A stretch of DNA of 64,000 nucleotides from Dactylonectria macrodidyma (GCA_020744425.1 JAGMUV010000023.1:248001-312000), one strand, 5' to 3'; positions 24,229 through 38,475 are shown, counted from the first letter of the stretch. Made by a program: numbers and translations. The notes: generated by a model from the letters alone, not told the origin.

Positions 24229-26404
24229 ATGGCGGCTACGTTTCGACCGGTGAACTCGCCCCTCATTAACAACGTATCCCGGGACGACGTCATGGCATCA
24301 TCACCAGTGACCCCTCGGCCGAACACCGCGCCCCACCAGCAGCCTTCGATACTTGCAGACGACGCAGCGACGCCTACCCGAGCGACATTCAACCCTTCCA
24401 TGGCTAACCAGAAGCCTCTACCTTCGAGTCCCTTCCCGCAGACCGTGCAGATACCCGACGAATCGCCCAACCCTCGCCTACCCAGGCGTGACAACTCGCA
24501 ACACTCAACCAAGTCCGCGGACTCAGCAGATGTAGATATGGATGATTCGGACGGAGAAACGGGCACCATCGACGAGGGTGCTGGCTCAGATGATGACAGT
24601 GTCGGCGCGGACGGCTCTAGGTCTGGCAAGAAGAAGAAGTCCCAGCGTTTCTATTGTGTCGACTATCCGCCTTGCAATTTGAGCTTCACACGTAGTGAGC
24701 ATTTGGCGAGGCACATCAGGTACGGCCCGCCACCAACCAAGCGCCGACGGCGAGGTGTACTTTGGCTAACATGTAACAAGAAAACACACTGGAGAGCGAC
24801 CCTTTCAGTGTCACTGCTCCCGGCGCTTCTCGAGGCTCGACAATTTGAGGCAACACGCCCAGACGGTTCATGTGAATGAGAACATCCCTCTCGATTCACT
24901 GGCGGCCACGGGTTCCAGATTTCAGAGACAGATGAGAACTGATCGGGTGAGACAGGCCGGTAACAGAGCGAGGGCGTCTACTGGTGGCAGCGCTGGAGGT
25001 CCAGTCCGCGGCCACTCCAAGTCGCTGTCGACCTCTAGCATCACGAGCATGAGCTCTGTTGGTTCTACTTACAGCACTGTTGCGGATGCTCGACGCCGCC
25101 CCCCTCCGCTTGTCATGGCCGACCCGAGATCTCGCCTGTCACTCGAAAACTATCGCGCCCCTGTCGACGGCCCATATCCCCCGTATCGACCCGCCTCGCC
25201 AAGCGAGTTTAGTACCCCAACTTCGGCAACCTTCTCAACTGGGCAGGGAAGTCCTCGATGGGGCTCCGGAGTGGCATCTCCCGCGTCCTCGCACTCGAGG
25301 TCTCACAGTGTCTACGCAACTGGCTCTCGAACTCCTGGCCGCCGACTGAGCGTGCCTTCTGGTGGAAATCCATTCCAGTCCCCTCCAACCATCTCCATCG
25401 GACGACCAATGTTTGGGCCAGGACCTGTGCTTGTGAACATGCCCAACGGTGGCCCTTATCCGTCTACCAACGGCAATATGACTGCGTCTCCAAACGCTCC
25501 GGCACAGCAATGGCCGCGACGGGAATCAATGTCGAGCATGTCTGACGAAGCGTGGCGCCGGCGAACATGGCACCCGGATAGCCGTAATCCCAACGGCCAT
25601 CCAAGCCAACTAAGCACAGTTGTAAGCCAGTCTTCGGTCAGGCCAAATGCACCCCCGCCCATTGCCACCCCTTCTAACCCGCAGTCCACACTACGACTTC
25701 CTGGTATTGAGTCTTTCGATCCTCTTCCTCAGCGTCCAGCTACACCTCCCAGGCGACACCCATCACCCATGATGATCGACTCCGAGGCCCACATGCGTCA
25801 GATGTATCAGCAAGTTCCCGTCGAGGCGGTGGCCCCAGAGGAACGAAGGAACCTCAACATGTATGACGCCAGCCTGCAACGGGGCCTTGGCCGACTGGAT
25901 ATCAACCACAGCACTCCACCTCGCGATAGTGCCGGGGTTTGGGCATCCGAGGCCAACAAGGCTGTTCAAGCCCAGGCGGAGCAAGTGAGAGTGAATCCCC
26001 CGATAGTCAGATTTGAGGATCAGCAGCCACCGTCATACCAGACCCCCAAGTCTACCGCTGCTACTAGGGCCATGCATCAGCATACGATGTCAGCACCATC
26101 CACCACATCCAGAGACAGTAAGCGCCACGGCTGGTATCACGGACCAGTGACTGTCCATCGAGACACCAGACCGATTCCGGACCAGGACCCTCGGATGGCC
26201 CACGTTGACCGCATGGTTCATCCCAACTTCACCGGCTTCAGCGGGTTCCCCGTCAAGGAGACTCAACCTCAACAACACCATCACATTCAGCACCAACAAC
26301 AGCAGCAACCACAGGAGCGACCTGGGAACGGAGACCCCTTGGGACGCCTGGAGGCATTAGTCGCCGTTGCGACAAGCGAAGGATCCACAGCAACCGCTTA
26401 TTAG
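24229..26404 (+). CDS. C2H2 zinc-finger transcription factor (Usv1/Rgm1/Rsv-like finger pair)
   Basis: Two exons, 24229-24719 and 24781-26404 (61-nt intron), give 704 residues. The ATG is the only in-frame Met before the conserved part. Finger 1 is Cys143-X5-Cys149-X12-His162-X3-His166; finger 2 is Cys174-X1-Cys176-X12-His189-X4-His194; they are joined by a TGERPF linker. The short C-X1-C in finger 2 and the [11 protein letters not shown] helix are characteristic of the yeast Usv1/Rgm1 and fission-yeast Rsv type, which bind CCCCT-like stress elements. An acidic Asp/Glu/Ser-rich stretch (about 96-130) and a Lys run precede the fingers. The remaining 500 residues are low-complexity Pro/Ser/Gln-rich with a His/Gln tract near the C-terminus. 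The intron lies within finger 1, so splicing is needed for a complete DNA-binding domain. Targets are unknown. Confidence 0.87.
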
Positions 26405-29400
26405 AGGAAGCTTGCGGACACAGTCGATACTCGTGTACATCTCTCGAGCTACGATCTCCACACACTTTTCAGCCGTTAAACACGGCCAAGACATACCCTA
26501 ACGACTTATGATGACATTTTATTTTGCTTTTTTGGAGCGGGAACGAAGCGCATTGCGACATGATTTTGCTTGCATGATACACGATCTCTATTTTTTTGAC
26601 GATATCCCAACTCTTCTTGGCTGGATCCATTCATGGTTCAACAACTCTCGACGGTAGCATTTACACGATATCCCGGTCTCGCTGTCATTACGGCGACCGA
26701 CACACACCCGCTTGATTAGTGACTTCAGTGTCATCCCTCGCTCGGTATTTTATTTGGGACTTTAACAGGATTGTCAAGGACTTTTAGACGGTTGTTTCTT
26801 GCGTGTTCTCTTTTACGTTTGGCTATTTCTATTTGGCTGTTTGTTTTGGTTCATATCCCTTTTTCAACTTTGTGCGGTCTGAAACTGGGCGAATGAGGAT
26901 TCCATGAGCTGTTATGATACCCACTCATTATGAGATGAAGGGCGGTTGGGCCATCTCAGGACGGGCGACTTTCCGGGGCGCTAGACCCAAAACCAACTAT
27001 GGGTGATGAAAGAAGTCACTTGGTAGACTGGGTTTTCCCTTTGCAGAGTGTGTACAGTATGGGGGTCGATTTCTGGCCGTGGCGGAATTGGCGAGATTAC
27101 GCCTCATCGCTCGGCCTCGCCGGACTGGGAGGAATGGGTTTGGGATTGATACCCTGCGATACCTTGTTTTGGTTGCTTTTGTTTTTCCCGTTTGTTTTTG
27201 CGAAGATGAATTAGACTCAACGACGGGTGTTAACAAGGCCTGATTTGCAAGATAGCTTGATAGTAATGGAGTTGCGGCACGCTTCTCAGATTGACGACCA
27301 ATGCCTCGGCTTTATTCTGAATTATGTGCCTTAATTGTAGTTAATAAGTGAGGGTTATTCTTACAAGCACGATTGGAAATTGAGTAGTCTGGTTCTTCAT
27401 ATCCCTCTTGATGCTTCGTGTGCGCGTATGCTCTATGGAACTCAGATTGGCACCCGGGTTCCACCAACTGTAGAGATGCAAAATACTACTCTATGTTAAC
27501 ATCATGTCTATCATAGTCTATACTGTGGTTCAAGAAGCCAAGAAATGCCGGGAACTAGCAAGAGTAAATTAAGCTCCATCGCTCTCTTAACTACTTAATC
27601 TTAGCCTCTTATTCTACTATGTCCTCGAGTAGTTCAATAATGACGCGGTGCTTATTCATTAGTCCTTCATTTCTCACCAGATCCCCAAGGTCTTGATTAA
27701 CATCCGTCTCATAACTTGACTAAAGATGATTGTTAGAACTCTTATGGCTGTTGAATAGCCTCAAAGGTTTCTTTGCTAGCTGAGACATGTATGGTTAGAG
27801 CTTAATAGGCAAGAGGAGATACGCTACGATCAGCTATTTCTAAACCGGAAACTAGGCGCAAAATTTTGACTTTTATTTAGACACTGGCTTCGAAACTTGA
27901 AGTTGGCCAGAAGGCGAGCATACGAAAAACGAAAGCCTGCGTTGACTACAACTCGCCCGTAATTTGCGTGTGGGTGTAGGGTAGGGCGACTTTCATGACT
28001 TGGTGATGCTTTGTTCTTTTGTTTCGTTGCCCTTATAATATTGGAGGGGGATGTGAATTGATAAGATGCATGAAGGCTGATTATAATCAAACTCTCGCTT
28101 CTGCTGATATCGCTGACTCAAGGTTCACCATTGTTTTCTAGTCAACCATATCACATACTCGGGATAAATGGCTGGCAACTCCTATTCACATTCCTTGATG
28201 AGTACAAGATTCGCAGCGGGATGAATTACCTGGACTTATTTCAATAACCTATTACTAGTATCCGCTCCTCAACAGTCGAAGCTGTGCTGGATGACACGGA
28301 CTCGAGATCAACAGGCTTACAAATGCACGGTTAAGCAAAGGACCTGCGCTTGATGTTGTGTTCTTGAGAGACTTATCTCTACTAGCAGCTAAACTGGAGG
28401 AAGTCATACGATCACAAGTAGAATCTCCCAGGGTAGGAGTATGTTATTGGATCGGATACTTTCTAGAGGCGTTAAACTCGTACGAGCCGCGGCAGATTGT
28501 GATTTAGAAGCCTGATATTGGCAAATCAGTCCCCTTCCCGCTACTCTGGAAGCCAATGGTGATCTGAGAACGTCTCCGAGGGCTTGCATTGGTGAACCTT
28601 TACGTTTTTTGGGCTTGAAGCTATTGAATTCGTGCCTTGTACCCTCGCCACATGTATCTACTTGAGACGACTCGAATCGCTGTTCGATCTGCGTAACCGA
28701 GGCCGGCCTTCCCGGTCCGCCACGGCGGGTGCTCAAACACATCGTTCTGATCATGAAGTTTCTCTGCCGTGAAGCCATCACAAACTACGACGTGGGACAG
28801 AGGTGGAGAACTGAGTTCATGCCGAGATACTAACTCATTGAAGTGGCACTTGGGCTGTGGGGTGCGTGAAACGATGTCATGCTGGGTAAACCCGTGAGAT
28901 CTAGGCACGGGAGATAGTCAAACGCCCGTGGTTAGACATGAGGCGCCTGAGTTTCTTACGGCCAGGGGCCAACGTGATCAGGCCGGGCAATCCGATGAGA
29001 GTCGATAAGACCGAAAGTTAAACTCCATGATGTGGAATCGGGAAAATTAAATGAGGCACTGGCTAGAATCTGAACCTGACTGTTGTTAAAGTTCATCCCT
29101 GTGGCATGACTCGCTCTGAGCATGTCAGCTAGAGCGGAGAGGGGCAGAAACTGATTCCAAGCTCCCGGAAGCAAATGGCGCGATATGCACAGCTCGAGAG
29201 AAAGCTGGCGCAGCGCAGATACTGTTCTTCCCGATGGTTGGTGGCCGAGACCGAGGTCGGTTCGTGGGTGTCCGGGCCTGAGGGAGGACAAGCAGCAGTA
29301 GCAGCAAAGTGATGACGTTAGACGCTTGCTTGGAGGGATGATTTGACGCTGACTACGGGAGGGGCACAATTGGCCAATTACTCTTGGCCAGCGTTGATGG

Positions 29401-31649
29401 GCGCATCCATTCTCGCGCATGGTTCTGGGGAACGCATGGAGAGATATACGTGCTGTTGTGGTCTGCTCTTGACATGGAAGCGAGGAGACGAGTAAGGGGG
29501 GTGGGAAGTGACTACATGGGGCTCTATAAGTATGTACAGTACAGCTGCAGCAATGAGAGAGAAAAGAGTATGTATTGGCATCGTGGGTCTTGGGTCTGAC
29601 GCCGCGGGTCTGCAGCCTTCACCGTAATATTGATGGTGCTGCTAGGAGACATGGTAGGGCAGGGTAGCAGGGCAGCACGAGAGTAGGCTGTGCAACAATA
29701 GAGAAGACAGGGCAGCAGCAGAGGAGCCAAGGCATCAACAAAGGCAGCATGCACTGAGAGCCTGACGATAGTGGCCGACTTGGCATCTTTGGAGGCGGTG
29801 GGTATCCTGTTGCTCGCTCGTTTGGGATCTAACAGCCTCGAACACACATATGGCCCTGGCCGCGGACTAGAACAGCGGCAAGCGGCGTCGTCTTGGTGGT
29901 AAGAGTGATGACTTGGCAATACATAGTCTAGCATCGATACAACCACGATGCGGTGGCGATCCGAGGCTAGCCCGTTCCTCGTGGACCATCCATGGCTGTT
30001 GACGTCGGGTGGACCAATCTAGGACGCTGGATATCATGGCCTGGCTTTGGTCACGGTTCCCAATGTCATGCAGTTGGGCCAGCTAGCTCAACGGTAGCGG
30101 GCTGCGATATCTGCCGCCCGGCTCCAAAACATGGTGCCACCGCCGCCTCAATAGAGGATCGTGACCGTTTGAGACACTTGCTTCAAGTCATCTGAGGAGG
30201 CCGGCGAGGCTTTTCGGAGTCGTGGAGGTGAAGATGGAGAGTGGGTAAGGGGGCGTGAGTCGAGATGAGGCGAAAGAGAAAGAGAGACAGAGAGAGGCAA
30301 CGACAAGAGTAAGAGAGAGCCTCGGGGCGGGATGGAGGGGGGGCGTCAGAGAAGAGGCGGAGCAAGGCAACTAGTCCCGTAGTGTATGGATTACTCGCCC
30401 TGGGGATGAGCGCATGAAACTAGCTCAAGCCCAAGCGGTTGCTCTTAGAGGAAGAGACCGACACGGGCGGTACGATGGTGGACCGCACAGAAAGCGAGCG
30501 AGCAAGGGAGTCACGGAAAAGACAAGCCAGATAACGAACGAAAACGAGACGAGAAGAGAAGGCTGAAAAGGCATTGAGCGAGTGGACCAGATTTATCCCG
30601 AAGGGCACGGGTAATTGTAAGGATTCAGGGTTGATGAGAAAAGTGGACAAGCCACCGAGGCAACTGATTTGAAGACTGGGAATTAAAATCACAGATAATC
30701 TCCTATTTTGGGCAGGCAAAAAAGAAACGACAAGTCTGGTGAGGAATCCTTCATGACCATTTTCTGGGTCTCATGATGGAGGCCGGCAACCACTGACGAT
30801 GGCGAACCAGGGATGAGAGCAGGCTCTCGAAGCGCCCGGCAGATAAGGTTGGAGGTTGAAAGAAGTGGGATGGGATGGGTTTGTGGGTGCGAATCGAGTG
30901 GAGAAGAGAGACATTGCTGTTCCGGGGCTATTCTCGACTTCTGGGAATGTCGACGGGACGGATCTTTTGTTTCGGTAGGCCGGAATTTAATTGAGATGGC
31001 CTGTTTTCTGATGAAGTGGTGGAGGAACTGGGGAAGTAGAGTGAAGCGACGGGAAGCAGAAAACTGAGGAGAGAAACAGGGACGAGACGGGCCACCGAGT
31101 AGCTCGAGTGGACGAGACATTCCAGAAGACTTGAAGGTGGCAGAAGCCATGTGGGCGCGCAGAACTTGGCTACGTGAGACCCATGGACAAGATGGAGGAG
31201 AACGTAACACAAATGATGAAAGCCGGTAGAAGAGCCAAACAAGTACTGGTACATGCCTCCACCTCTCTTCTGTCTAGCAACCCGGATCTCTGGGTTTTGG
31301 GTTGGATGGGGGTTCCCCCCCTCCGCCCTGGGTTGGGCTCTTTGATGGTGTCTTTTCCCATCCCATGCTAGGGTCGTTCTGCGTGCAGATATCCTGGGAT
31401 GGGGCTTACGGGAGACGTGGGCAGGGAACAAGGGCAGGGGGGATGGTTTAGTGTAGGTTAACAGAGGATGAAAGAAGAGGACGAGGACGAGAACAAGGGC
31501 ATGAGGGGGCGTCTGGCTAGTCTGTGTGGGCTGTGGAGATGCTTGGAGCTGTGTGGGTTTATGAGATGCCACTATGTTCGTTGGGTAGCATTGATGTCTT
31601 AGTCTTGGTGTTAGTATATTTATTTCCAAGGTGTAGGACCAGAAACCAG

Positions 31650-31698
31650 TACACATACCACACACACAAACACACACACACATACATCACACACACAA
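31650..31698. repeat. CA-rich microsatellite
   Basis: Imperfect CA/ACAC run with interruptions (ACATAC, AAAC) over about 48 nt in non-coding DNA. Confidence 0.75.
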
Positions 31699-32241
31699 GT
31701 AAGAAGGCAGATGAGGCAACACAAACCAACACAAGGCAAAAACCACATGGGAAACTCGATTTGGCCGATTGTCTCGGCAATGCAGTCCCCGGCACGCCGT
31801 CCTGCAGCTAGATCCCCGGGTCAGAACAAGGGGCCTGGACTGGCCTGGACTGCACTGGAACTGCACCGAAAGCGGGATGAGACAAGCAAGTGAGCAAGCA
31901 GCATGACCCAACGGCGTGAGACATTGGGCAATTGGAATGAAGCTTGACCCCGCCCAGACGAGACTCGCAGAATCGAAGAGGCGGCATCAGACCAATCGCC
32001 GCAGCAGGTGGGCTGAGCGGTTGCAGAACGACTGCATGCAGCAGGGGACCGAGCAGAAAAGCGTCGCCCCCCCATATCCCGCAATCCGTTTCGTTGCTAT
32101 GTTGTTGTAGTTAGTTTGGTTTATGTGAGAAGCGGCCGGTGTAAGCTGAGGTTGTAGACAATTAGTCCCGAAGAGGTCGATGCGGCGCTGAACTAGTGAG
32201 TGGAATATGAGGTAGCAGCATCATTCCGCACGGGAAAAAGC

Positions 32242-32265
32242 AAAAAAAAAAAAAAAAAAAAAAAA
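32242..32265 (+). repeat. Homopolymer run of 24 A
   Basis: Uninterrupted A tract in non-coding DNA. No upstream gene body or target-site duplication is recognised, so I do not call it a retroposed tail. Confidence 0.85.
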
Positions 32266-35200
32266 GTAGCAGCGGGAAATAGTAACCCCCCTCATCCCCC
32301 CAAAGAGGAGAAGTCGATGCATCAAATGTCTCGGGATAAAGCGATTGTCGTAAGATCGAGCAGCGGCACGTCTTTCGCGCAGCTCTCCACACCACCCCAA
32401 TCCGGGCCCCGGGACCGGGAACGAAAAGAAATAAAAATAAAAACAAAAATTAAATAAGCAAAGAAGAAAAAAGGAAACATGAATAGAGGAAGGAGCAAGG
32501 AATGGAAGAAGGAATTGTTTGCGTTTGCAAGGAATACACAGCGATGCAAGCCAGCGAAGACGAAATCCTTCCGCGTAAACATTGACTGATAGCTGTAGCT
32601 GTACTGGGTACAGCACCCCCCTGGTCCCCTCCAAGTCACAGGCTGCATCAATGGCCGCCCATTCTCTTGGGAGTCGTACGACAATGCCCCCGTAAAATCG
32701 TCATCGGGTCCCATCAACACATATCAGAGCTCCCCGTTCCGTTCTGCGAGCTTGTCCCGGTGGCTCAAGGGTCGACGAGTGGTTTGTTCTTCCCTCCCAC
32801 CTCCCCCCCGGGTTGTGGCGGACGGGCCGTAAATAGCAACGTCAGCAGGGAGGGTGTTCCCGCTGAACGAACACTAGCTAGCTGAAGCAGGGGGGAGTCA
32901 GTGTAATGGGGATTTTGTAAATTGGCAGAAACAGAACAGGGCAGAGCATGGCCCTGGTCCTAGGTACTGGGGAGCGGCTCTACGGAGTTTTTGGTGGTAT
33001 GGCTTCCGACGTTTGGGACATCGAACCAGCATCATCAGAACCATAACCTTGGAGACCAAAGAAACAAATTCTCGATGACCATGTGCTGTGTTCTGGCTGG
33101 TCAATTGGGGTCCATTTCATGGGTTTTTGTTTCTGTTCTCACTTTGTCTTTCCCTTTCCCCTTACACAAACATCCCTTCCCCTTCCCCTTCCCCTTGTTC
33201 AACCAAGCCCCCCAGGCGGCCTGTTTTCGAGGCCCATCACCCCCGGTCATCATCCTCTTTTTTGCGTGTTTTTTCTCTCTCTTAAATTCTAGTTCGCTGA
33301 AATGTCTCGGCCTCCTCCGCGTCGCTCACATGATAAGCCCGGCCGGCACTTGCGTTCGGGGGGGCGGCTTTGAGGATGATCCTGTCGATCTTTCACCCAC
33401 CTACCAAAACCAAAAGGGTAGCCCCAGTCTCCAGCCGTTGTTGTCCACCAACGGCATATTCACATAAAGGAAAAGGTCTATGCGAGGCTAGGGCGGGCGT
33501 AGGCATCTATCTAGGTATACAAAATGAGAAAACTAAAAAAATGAGACTAGAACCCCTTCTGGGCGAACGCCTTTTCCGCGGGCGGTTGAAGCTGTATGCA
33601 TCTAATCCAGCCCATCATCCACCGCCACCGCCGCCGCCTCTTGAGCATCGGGTGACGACGCCGCCCATATTGCGTCCAACTTATCAATAATATTGTATAT
33701 CCCAATTCTTCCCTTTGCTTATTATTTCCGGCCATCCGCAATTGTCTGTTTTTCTATAAAAGAGCCCCAGTAATTGTGTACCCGTCCCGTCCCGTCCCGT
33801 TGCCAATGGCTTACTTCGCCGAGCTAGGGTTGCTCTTTAACTAACTCCTCCTCCCCGCCTTTCCTTTGGCCTGGCCTGGCCTGAGCCTGCACTTCGCTTT
33901 CTCTTTTTCCCATGATGATGCGTTGTTGATGTGCTGTTTAAAAATCCCTCGTTTGCCATGGGGTAATCCAATGTACATAACTACCTAGGTAGCTGCTGGC
34001 ATGCTAACATGTTTCTTGCCTGTACTCGTCATGTACATACATGCGGTTCCGGGTCGGGATGTCGTTGTTTTCTCCCTCCTCACCCCCCATGTCACTCGCC
34101 TCTTCTCCGCTCACCGGCCTTTATCCTACTCGGCATGTTGCTTCCCCTCCTCTTCCATCCCCCACCCAATAGTACGGAGTAGCTCAAGGGCCTCTCTCCC
34201 TCGTCTCTCCCCGGGAGTTTCTCCAGGGCCGCTTCTGACCCCAATCTGTCGGTCAAGGTTCGCCTACTCCATCTGGACCGAGTCCCGAAAGGGTGACCAT
34301 TCAAGCAGCAGGAAACAAGCTGGACCATCCACCGCCCTTCCCGACACGTAGGTAGGTGTGGCCTAAACGGGTTCTGGATGGCTGGCTGAGATGCCGTGTG
34401 CCTCGCAGCAGCATCAGGACGGATGGGATGGCCCTCTTCTTCACATGAGGCCGCCTCTTCCACACATGGCACATGGACCGTACATACAGCTCCCCAGGCA
34501 CGCGGCACGGATGGAAGATGGAGTGCGCGCAGCTTCAAGCTTCGTCGGCCTGGTATTGGGCAATTGGGCTTACTATGGGGAGCCCGTCGACGCACGTACT
34601 ATAGCAGGCGCGCGTACCATAGGGCACCGACATCTGCACTCTGCACTCTGCACCTCGTCTTAGGTCCTAGTTACCGCCTCCATCCTCGTGCTTCTGCTAC
34701 ACACAAAGACATGCGGCCTCATGTTAGGCCCGTATCTTGGTTCATTTGTTGCGTGCCCTGTAAACGACCCAGAAACTACCTCTGCAGCAGCACCATCCCC
34801 AGTCTATCTGCCCAATAAGCCCATCCCACTGCCTTGGTCCCCTCCCCATGGGTCCCATCCAATGGGTCATGACGACACCCCGGTTCGACGCCGGGATCCT
34901 CGGCTGGGGGCCCTGTGCTCTTGGGGACCTTGTCCATTCGCAGCTTGTACCGGTACAGGGTTGGCTCTACTGCACTACGCCGCCCAATGGCCTCGACACG
35001 TCAAGATACGCTTACCGATGGTTTGGCTCGAGGGAATCGGGCAGGACTCGAGAACAAGAAAAGTGCCGTTGGTTCGTCCGTCCCGGTGAGCCGTCTTCCA
35101 GTCTGTCCAACGAGTCGTTGCCGCTTCCCGGTCCATGGTCCCGGGGGCTCCACTCGCACGCCAACTGCGTCGATGATGAAATGAATGTTGGCCCTTTTTG

Positions 35201-38200
35201 TCGAGGCTCTCTTTCAATGCCTTTTTGAGTCGTCATTTGGGTCTGAATGGGTGCCTCTCAACGTATGGACTTTGTAGTTAATTACTGTTGCACTCTTTCG
35301 CAATTGGCTTCAAGCAAGGGAGGGGAGGGCGCTTTAGTTTCCCTCGTGGGTAGCCCTGGTTCTCTAGGTCCCTAGGATACCCAGCTAGAGAAGAGGGAGG
35401 GGGGAGTATCCCGAACAAGCGAGACACCAGCTCAGAGGGAAAAAGAAAAAAAAAGGGGCCCAAAAGCCACCATCATCTGTCTCGGAGTGACGTGGAGGCT
35501 CCCAGCCCTATCACCCTCGGCCGTTCGGGTCACGACGCCCAGTTCCCTCTGCCTTCGACATCAGCGACTTGAGGGGGAATAGTAGGGACCCATGGGGCCT
35601 TGCATTTTCGACGGCTCTGCTGCAAGGACCCCCAAAGGGAAAAAACGAAAGTAGGGCAGAGAAACAGATCCCCCCCCTCCCCCCCCCCCGTTTCTCTGTC
35701 TCCGCCACCTCGAGAACGTCCAGAATGCCCCAGACCGAGGTGAACAGATCCGGGCCTCATTTTTGTCTCGCGCGTCGCCGAAGCTCAGTCCCATGAGACA
35801 AAACCCACGTTTCTCGGTGGGAAATACGCACCCGCCTTTCCTCACCTTTCAGCACGGGGGGCCTTGCTTTGGTCTTTGTCCTTCCATTGCCGCTTCGGGA
35901 CCAATGGTCCGGCCCGTTGCGGAGGCCCCGGGACGAAAGAAGGAAGGACGCGATATGTGGTCGGTCGTTGTTTGTTTCCTCCTCCCAACCCAGACAGGCT
36001 CGGGCTGCTTTAGTAGATCGGCCTGGCGGGTTGACGTAGCCCGTCATCGGTCGGTGACCATCGAGGTTTCCATATCCGGGTAGTGAGAGAGCCTGTGGTG
36101 ACAGCAGCAGCGGTAGCATCCTGGGCGTTGCGTACATGCCTAGTATAGTCGTAGAGGAGGCCAGATGCTACGCAGTAGTCCATCTACACAGCATCATGGT
36201 TGGTCCAGGGTCTGGTCGGTCCCTTGGCCTCGGGTCATCCATTCAGTCATTCCCCTCTTTTTTTTCTTGTCCTTCTTTCTGTTTCTTTCTCTTTGTTGCT
36301 GCGTCTTTTCGTCTTGGGGGTGGTCTCCAAGCCAGCGGCCAAGCTCTTACAAGTAAACCCGCACTACGGTATATCACGACGTCCAGCTTCACGGCCTTGG
36401 TTCGTCCCTTTGCCTCGTCTAGATCGGGCTATTGGCGTCTTCATCAACGCCTCCATCAACGCCTCTTCTTCACTCCCCCCGGGCGAACCGCCGGCGCCAC
36501 TGCCACTTGCCACGAGCCCACAGCCCGCGCGCGGCCTCTGTCTCGGTTCCGTCCCCGCTTGACGCTACGCTTGCCCTCCCTCCGTACATGGCGCTACGGC
36601 AAAGACGAACAGGGCCACAGAATGGTCACTAGACGTACGGCCCTACGCTATCTGGGCGTCGATTTCCCATGGCATGGTGCTAGAGAAGCTGGTGCATCTC
36701 TCCAAACTGTTTCTCCGGGTCATCGAATGCTACCTAACCTCTAGCTAGTACTCACTGTTAAGAACCGGGTTCTTGACGCCACCGTCGATGAGGTGGGCGG
36801 GCCGCTCCTTGGGCTCGGGTCCAGGCTACGAGGGATGGGGGAGGCTCCGCTGATCGGGTGCCAGAGTCGCATTTACAGTCTACTCCGTAATAACGAGTGC
36901 TATAAATCCCAGGGAAAATAAATAAATAAAAAGCACATATCTATAAACCCCTGCGACCTAGAAATGCATCAGCAACGATAACCAGACCCATGCTGCCGCA
37001 TCTTCTCGGTGGGACTCCGGAGCTACAGCCGGGCCGTCCTGACAAGACGGAGCAGCACGACCCGGAGACATAAAGAGAGAGCGCGCGACAATTACAATAA
37101 CGAATCTCGCAAGCATCGGAAAATCCCGACCAAATTACATAGCTTCTAAAACTGCTAAGGGTCTTTCGCCTAGTTGCAACGACTAAGCTTGGGCTTGGGG
37201 AGGGGGGTGTCTGATTTCTGCGAGCCTATGACGACCTCGCAACCGCCCCTTTGCCACGGCCGCTTCTGCACCTTGACACGAACAGTGGGGTTCGCATGCA
37301 TGCCAGAGCGGCTGGCCAATGGAGCATATGGATCGATGGGTTGTGTCGTTTTGGGGACCTAGACCTGGACCTGGACCTGTTCTGCTTTCTCTCTTGTGTG
37401 CCGTCTCTCTTCTAGGTCCCTATCTGTTTGTTCTTGACCCCCGTATCCATGTCTCAGGACTTTCTCTGTTCCGAGAATGTCCATTTGAGCCGTATCCTCC
37501 TCGATACTACATACTATTCTCCGATAGACCACATGTGATCATTTGTTTCATCTTCTCTCCGAACCTGTCCAATACCCACGCCCAGTTCCCGTGCTGTCAT
37601 ATCCCGTGGGCCCTTCCCCCCCTCCTCCCTCCAATCTGCGGCCGTATCATATCATACATATACTACTGTCGGTCCCTAGCGTTGCTTTTTTGGTTTACTC
37701 TGCCCCTCCCTCCTCTTTCTCGACCTGCGTCCTTGTCTCGCCTTGCCTCTGCATTGCTTTGCCTCTGCCTTTGCCTTGCGTCAAACCAGGGCCCCATTTT
37801 CAACCACCAACAACAAACGACGACGAGGAGGAGGGGTGGAGAGAGACAGAACGGGGCCATGTTGTTCGACTCCCAACCCGGGCCTCCGCGTCCATCTTGA
37901 CTGGCTCGCCCCGCGCCAGCCGGCAGCACCTCTTTTTGTTTCGTTGGAGTCGCTCCCTGCGCGTTGGCACGTTGCAGGCAAACCATCACCTTTGGGCCCG
38001 TCAAGAGTTGGCTTTCCCGCGTGGGAAAACGTGGGCCGTTTTGCTTTTCCCGGTTTCTCCTTCACGCCCACCCCTTCTTCCTATCCTACGCCCCCCTCCT
38101 TTCGACTCCATCCATGAACCGATCCGCGTGTCCGAGTTTGATGCAGTCGAGGCTTGGACGAAGGAGGTGGGGGAGGGGGGGGGGGTGTTTAGCAACAAAG

Positions 38201-38467
38201 GATGGAGGAGTGACCAGGCTGAGAAAGACACACGCACATGCACACACGCAACGAACCCGAACTATATCGAGAGCGGAGGAGGGTGTGAGCAAGCAGCAGC
38301 ACGCAGTTGCCGCTGCGGTGGAGCGATCGATCATGTACGGACGGAGCCCCCTCTGCGTCTATCTCGGTAGAACCGAGTACGAAAGAGAGGGCAAAGACGG
38401 AAGAAACAGGAGAAGGACTCTCTGACAAACGGAAGTTGATCACGTTGGTCTGGGTCTTGGGAATTGT

Positions 38468-38475
38468 TATAAAAG
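38468..38475 (+). promoter_or_regulatory. TATA box of the P450 gene
   Basis: TATAAAAG lies about 300 nt upstream of the P450 ATG. If it is the core promoter, transcription would start near 38500 and the 20-nt repeats at 38621-38723 would lie in the 5' untranslated leader. Confidence 0.4.

Noticed and set aside
30084..30094. tRNA A-box match TAGCTCAACGG
   Set aside because: No B-box (GGTTCGANNCC) follows and no cloverleaf can be drawn.
30928..31683. Minus-strand open frame of 251 codons
   Set aside because: It arises from the CA microsatellite and C-rich DNA; no recognisable domain and no plausible initiation context.
32242..32265. A-run as possible retroposon tail
   Set aside because: No adjacent element body, reverse transcriptase fragment or target-site duplication recognised.
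34879..34895. tRNA T-arm-like hairpin (5-bp CCCGG/CCGGG stem with TTCGACG loop)
   Set aside because: No matching acceptor stem, D-arm or anticodon arm at the required distances upstream.
36136..36744. Plus-strand open frame of 202 codons
   Set aside because: No domain or signal recognised and equally long frames overlap it.
37543..38370. Plus-strand open frame of 275 codons
   Set aside because: Pro/Ser/Leu-rich, overlaps long frames in other frames and on the other strand, no family motif; low-complexity C/T-rich DNA.
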